Assembly: GCA_028869385.1 (NCBI GenBank)
Contig: JAGWSR010000004.1
Coordinates: 1-50,834 of the forward strand
Reading direction: 5' to 3'
Source: a bacterium
GTDB taxonomy: Bacteria; Vulcanimicrobiota; Vulcanimicrobiia; Vulcanimicrobiales; Vulcanimicrobiaceae
DNA length: 50,834 bases
A program made the translations under genes and the position numbers. Numbering within the stretch: the stretch's first letter is position 1; the number at the start of each line of letters is the position of its first letter. The notes below the pieces were generated by a model. That model was given only the letters and a program-made list of their open reading frames with translations. It ran no database searches and was not told where the DNA came from. This document shows, in pieces, positions 48,904 through 50,834 of the stretch.

Positions 48904-49197
48904 TCAGGCGCCGACGGGAACCTTTGCGGTAAAGCAGCTCCGGCACAGCACCGGACGATCGCCACGGGGCCGGAACGGCACGGTCGTGTTCACGCCGCAC
49001 GTCGCACAGACGACGTCGAAGCTCGGACGTGTCCCGGACGGCGCGGTCGAACCGGTCTGCGCGCGACGCGTCTGGCGACACTCGCGACAGCGCTGCGGTT
49101 CGTTCGCAAAGCCCTTTTCGGCGAAAAACTGCTGCTCGCGCGCCGAGAACACGAATGGCGCGCTGCAGTCCTTACAGGTGAGCATCTTGTCTTCCAC
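48904..49197 (-). CDS. Zinc-ribbon protein, paralogue without Gly linker
   Basis: A 97-residue protein with four CxxC pairs: C8/C11, C37/C40, C64/C67 and C85/C88. The layout matches the gene at 32374-32709 (CKDCSAPFVFSAREQQFFAEKGFANEPQRCRECR, then CATCGVNTTVPFRPRGDRPVLCRSCF), but the linker is a short Ser/Thr/Gly stretch instead of poly-Gly. The start is set at GTG 49197, which has GGAGG at 49203-49207 with a five-base spacer on the minus strand; the larger open frame upstream overlaps the divergent SCO gene. Function unknown; RNA or protein binding is inference. Confidence 0.87.
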   Translation of the reverse strand: MEDKMLTCKDCSAPFVFSAREQQFFAEKGFANEPQRCRECRQTRRAQTGSTAPSGTRPSFDVVCATCGVNTTVPFRPRGDRPVLCRSCFTAKVPVGA

Positions 49198-49293
49198 GGG
49201 AGCCTCCACGCGTGTTAAGGCTGCGTTAATGCGACTTTTGTCCATCCGCTCCTTCACGAGGATTTCTCGCGCTCTCGGTAGCGTTCGGGACTG

Positions 49294-49989
49294 ATGCTGC
49301 TTCCATGGGTGCCGACCGTGCAGATCGGCGAGCGCGTTCCAGGCAATCCCGCCTTCGTCGACTCCAACGGGCGCCGCACGGCGTGGAGCGACGTTTCGGG
49401 CCATCCGCGGGCGCTCGCGTTCGTCTATACGCGCTGCCCCGAGCCCAAAGAGTGCCCGGCCACCTCGCTCAAGTTCGCCGAACTGCAGCGCGAGTTGCCG
49501 CCGGGAGCGCGCCTCATCGAGGTGACGATCGACCCCGCGCACGACACGCCGCGCGTGCTGCACCTCTACGCGCAGAACTACGCCGCGGATCCGGCGCGCT
49601 GGACGCTCCTCACCGGCGATCCCGCCGCCGTGCTGACGTTTGCGAAGCGCTTCGGCGTGAACGTGTCGCCGGGACCGGCGCCAGGAACGATCGAGCACGG
49701 CGAGGCGCTCGCCGTGTTCGACCGCGAGGATCGCCTCACGTCGCTGACGGCGGGCAACACGTGGCAGCCGTCCGAGGTGCTCGCCGAATTGCGTGCCGCG
49801 AGCGGCCTGCGCAGCGATCCGCTCGCGCGGCTCGCGCTCTGGTTTCAGAATTTCGGCGTGGCCTGCGGTGCGGCGCTCGGACTCGGCGACGCGTGGGCGC
49901 GCCCGCTCGCCTTCGCGGTCTCGGGAGCGATGCTCGCGCTCGTCGCCGCGAGCGCGTTCTATCTGCTGCGCGTGCTGCGCGACGCGTAG
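49294..49989 (+). CDS. SCO1/SenC-type protein with C-terminal membrane anchor
   Basis: A 231-residue thioredoxin-fold protein. FVYTRCPEPKECPATSLKF carries the copper-binding Cys pair in the C-x5-C form seen in one SCO subgroup (instead of C-x3-C). EVTIDPAHDTPRVLHLYA and TIEHGEALAVFD, with the third ligand His, complete the SCO signature. The usual N-terminal anchor is missing; upstream codons reach a stop at 49279-49281. A single hydrophobic helix near the C-terminus (PLAFAVSGAMLALVAASAFYLLRVL) would anchor it instead. SCO proteins assemble the CuA site of haem-copper oxidases, but no such oxidase is in the window, only a bd-type one. Confidence 0.85.
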   Translation: MLLPWVPTVQIGERVPGNPAFVDSNGRRTAWSDVSGHPRALAFVYTRCPEPKECPATSLKFAELQRELPPGARLIEVTIDPAHDTPRVLHLYAQNYAADPARWTLLTGDPAAVLTFAKRFGVNVSPGPAPGTIEHGEALAVFDREDRLTSLTAGNTWQPSEVLAELRAASGLRSDPLARLALWFQNFGVACGAALGLGDAWARPLAFAVSGAMLALVAASAFYLLRVLRDA

Positions 49990-49990
49990 A

Positions 49991-50497
49991 TTACGAGCGA
50001 AAGCCCGCGCGCGGCTGTTCGCCGGTGACGTTCGCGAGTTGCGCGGCGGCCATCGCCGCTTCGTAGCCTTTGTCCATCCGCTTGGGATCGGCGCGCTCCT
50101 GCGCTTGCGCGAGATTCTCGGTGGTGAGCACGCCGAATCCGATCGGCACGCCGCTGCGCAGTTGCACGTCCATGATGCCGCGCGCGCATTCGCCCGCCAC
50201 GAAGTCGAAGTGCGGCGTGTCGCCGCGAATCACCACGCCGAGCGCGACGACGGCGTCGTAGCGATCGAGGTCGATCACCTTGCGGCACGCGAGCGGGAGT
50301 TCGAAGCAGCCCGGAACCTCGTAGATATCCACGTCCTTCGCCTCGACGCCGCAGTCGGCGAACGCGCGACGCGCGCCGTCGACGAGTCCGTCGATCAGTT
50401 CGACGTACCAGCGCGCGGCGACGATGGCAAAACGTTTGCCCGCGCAATTCGGCGCGGGCAATGCGGTCGTTCCGTTGGTGCTCTCGGTCGGCTTCAC
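49991..50497 (-). CDS. ribH: 6,7-dimethyl-8-ribityllumazine synthase
   Basis: Penultimate step of riboflavin synthesis; subunits build icosahedral or pentameric shells. The 168-residue chain has [61 protein letters not shown] (catalytic H96) and [19 protein letters not shown]. The start is GTG 50497, overlapping the ribA stop (GTGA). Upstream residues before [13 protein letters not shown] are a short low-complexity tail. It forms a riboflavin operon with ribA. Confidence 0.96.
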   Translation of the reverse strand: MKPTESTNGTTALPAPNCAGKRFAIVAARWYVELIDGLVDGARRAFADCGVEAKDVDIYEVPGCFELPLACRKVIDLDRYDAVVALGVVIRGDTPHFDFVAGECARGIMDVQLRSGVPIGFGVLTTENLAQAQERADPKRMDKGYEAAMAAAQLANVTGEQPRAGFRS

Positions 50498-50834
50498 GAC
50501 GCGGCGATCGTCTCGTCGAACATGTGTCCGAGCTTCGCGCGTTTGGTCGCCATGTAGCGACGATTGTGTGCCGTCGGCGTCGTCTGCATCGGCACGCGGC
50601 CGACGATCTTGATGCCGTAGCCCTCGAGCCCGAAGATCTTGCGCGGATTGTTCGTGATCAGGCGCAGTTCTTTGATGCCGAGATCGGCGAGGATCTGCGA
50701 TCCGATGCCGTAATCGCGCTTATCGACGGGCAATCCGAGCGCGAGGTTGGCCTCGACGGTGTCGGCGCCTTGGTCTTGCAATTCGTACGCGCGCAGCTTG
50801 TTGGCGAGGCCGATACCGCGGCCTTCTTGACGCA
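50494..50834 (-). CDS. ribA: GTP cyclohydrolase II (or RibBA), C-terminal part
   Basis: Cut by the window end. The reverse strand reads [91 protein letters not shown] and the T-N-N-P-x-K segment are catalytic landmarks of GTP cyclohydrolase II. Whether a RibB (DHBP synthase) domain precedes it cannot be seen. The stop overlaps the ribH GTG by four bases. Confidence 0.95.
   Translation of the reverse strand, partial: RQEGRGIGLANKLRAYELQDQGADTVEANLALGLPVDKRDYGIGSQILADLGIKELRLITNNPRKIFGLEGYGIKIVGRVPMQTTPTAHNRRYMATKRAKLGHMFDETIAAS

Overview
The window is bacterial chromosome of high G+C (about two thirds G+C by eye), densely coded on both strands, with no gap above about 200 bases. I see no rRNA, tRNA, CRISPR array, prophage or complete insertion sequence. 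The lineage cannot be fixed from one window. A Gram-positive/actinobacterial-type LexA box, archaeal-type PurP proteins, an animal PAICS-like PurC fusion and secreted retropepsin-like proteins suggest a deep-branching, poorly cultured high-G+C phylum. Candidatus Eremiobacterota is a guess only.

Layout. 1-3.0 kb: homoserine dehydrogenase (cut by the window edge), metY and metX, the route from homoserine to homocysteine. 3.1-6.0 kb: a secreted protein of unknown role, an NTF2-like protein and an exported alpha/beta hydrolase. 6.0-11.3 kb: a GGDEF-STAND-TPR signalling protein behind a GNAT-PurN fusion and purM. 11.4-17.8 kb (+): leucyl aminopeptidase, MFS exporter, AraC-alkyltransferase fusion, panB, bluB and a YHYH lipoprotein. 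17.8-22.5 kb (-): homocysteine methyltransferase, CLC channel, purF and a Bax-inhibitor-1 protein. 22.6-27.8 kb (+): a radical SAM protein behind a perfect LexA box, a sulfotransferase-like protein and two tandem aspartyl-protease-like paralogues. 27.8-31.3 kb (-): purD, guaA and tpx. 31.3-32.4 kb: a methyltransferase, a decayed VapBC-like toxin-antitoxin pair and a strong bidirectional terminator.

32.4-44.7 kb (-) is a long, tightly overlapping purine run: purB, purC(-purE-like), purL, purQ, purS, purP, an unknown exported protein, cydA, cydB and a second, divergent purP. 44.7-50.8 kb holds a membrane AAA+-like protein with both Walker A motifs degenerate, holA, mtnA, a second zinc-ribbon paralogue, a SCO-like protein, ribH and the end of ribA.

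Together these give most of de novo purine synthesis (purF, D, N, L/Q/S, M, C, B and P, plus guaA), with the AICAR formylation step assigned to an archaeal-type formate ligase. purH/purO, purK, a clearly competent purE, purA and guaB are not in the window. Sulfur amino acid metabolism appears at both ends (hom, metY, metX, homocysteine methyltransferase, mtnA). A short palindromic repeat family is confined to 2.3-16.9 kb. It sits inside metX and supplies the stop codons of metX and of the MFS gene. The most notable observations are that repeat insertion, the PurP pair around cydAB, the degenerate PurE domain, the doubly degenerate AAA protein, the GGDEF-STAND fusion, the GNAT-PurN fusion and the LexA box on the radical SAM gene.
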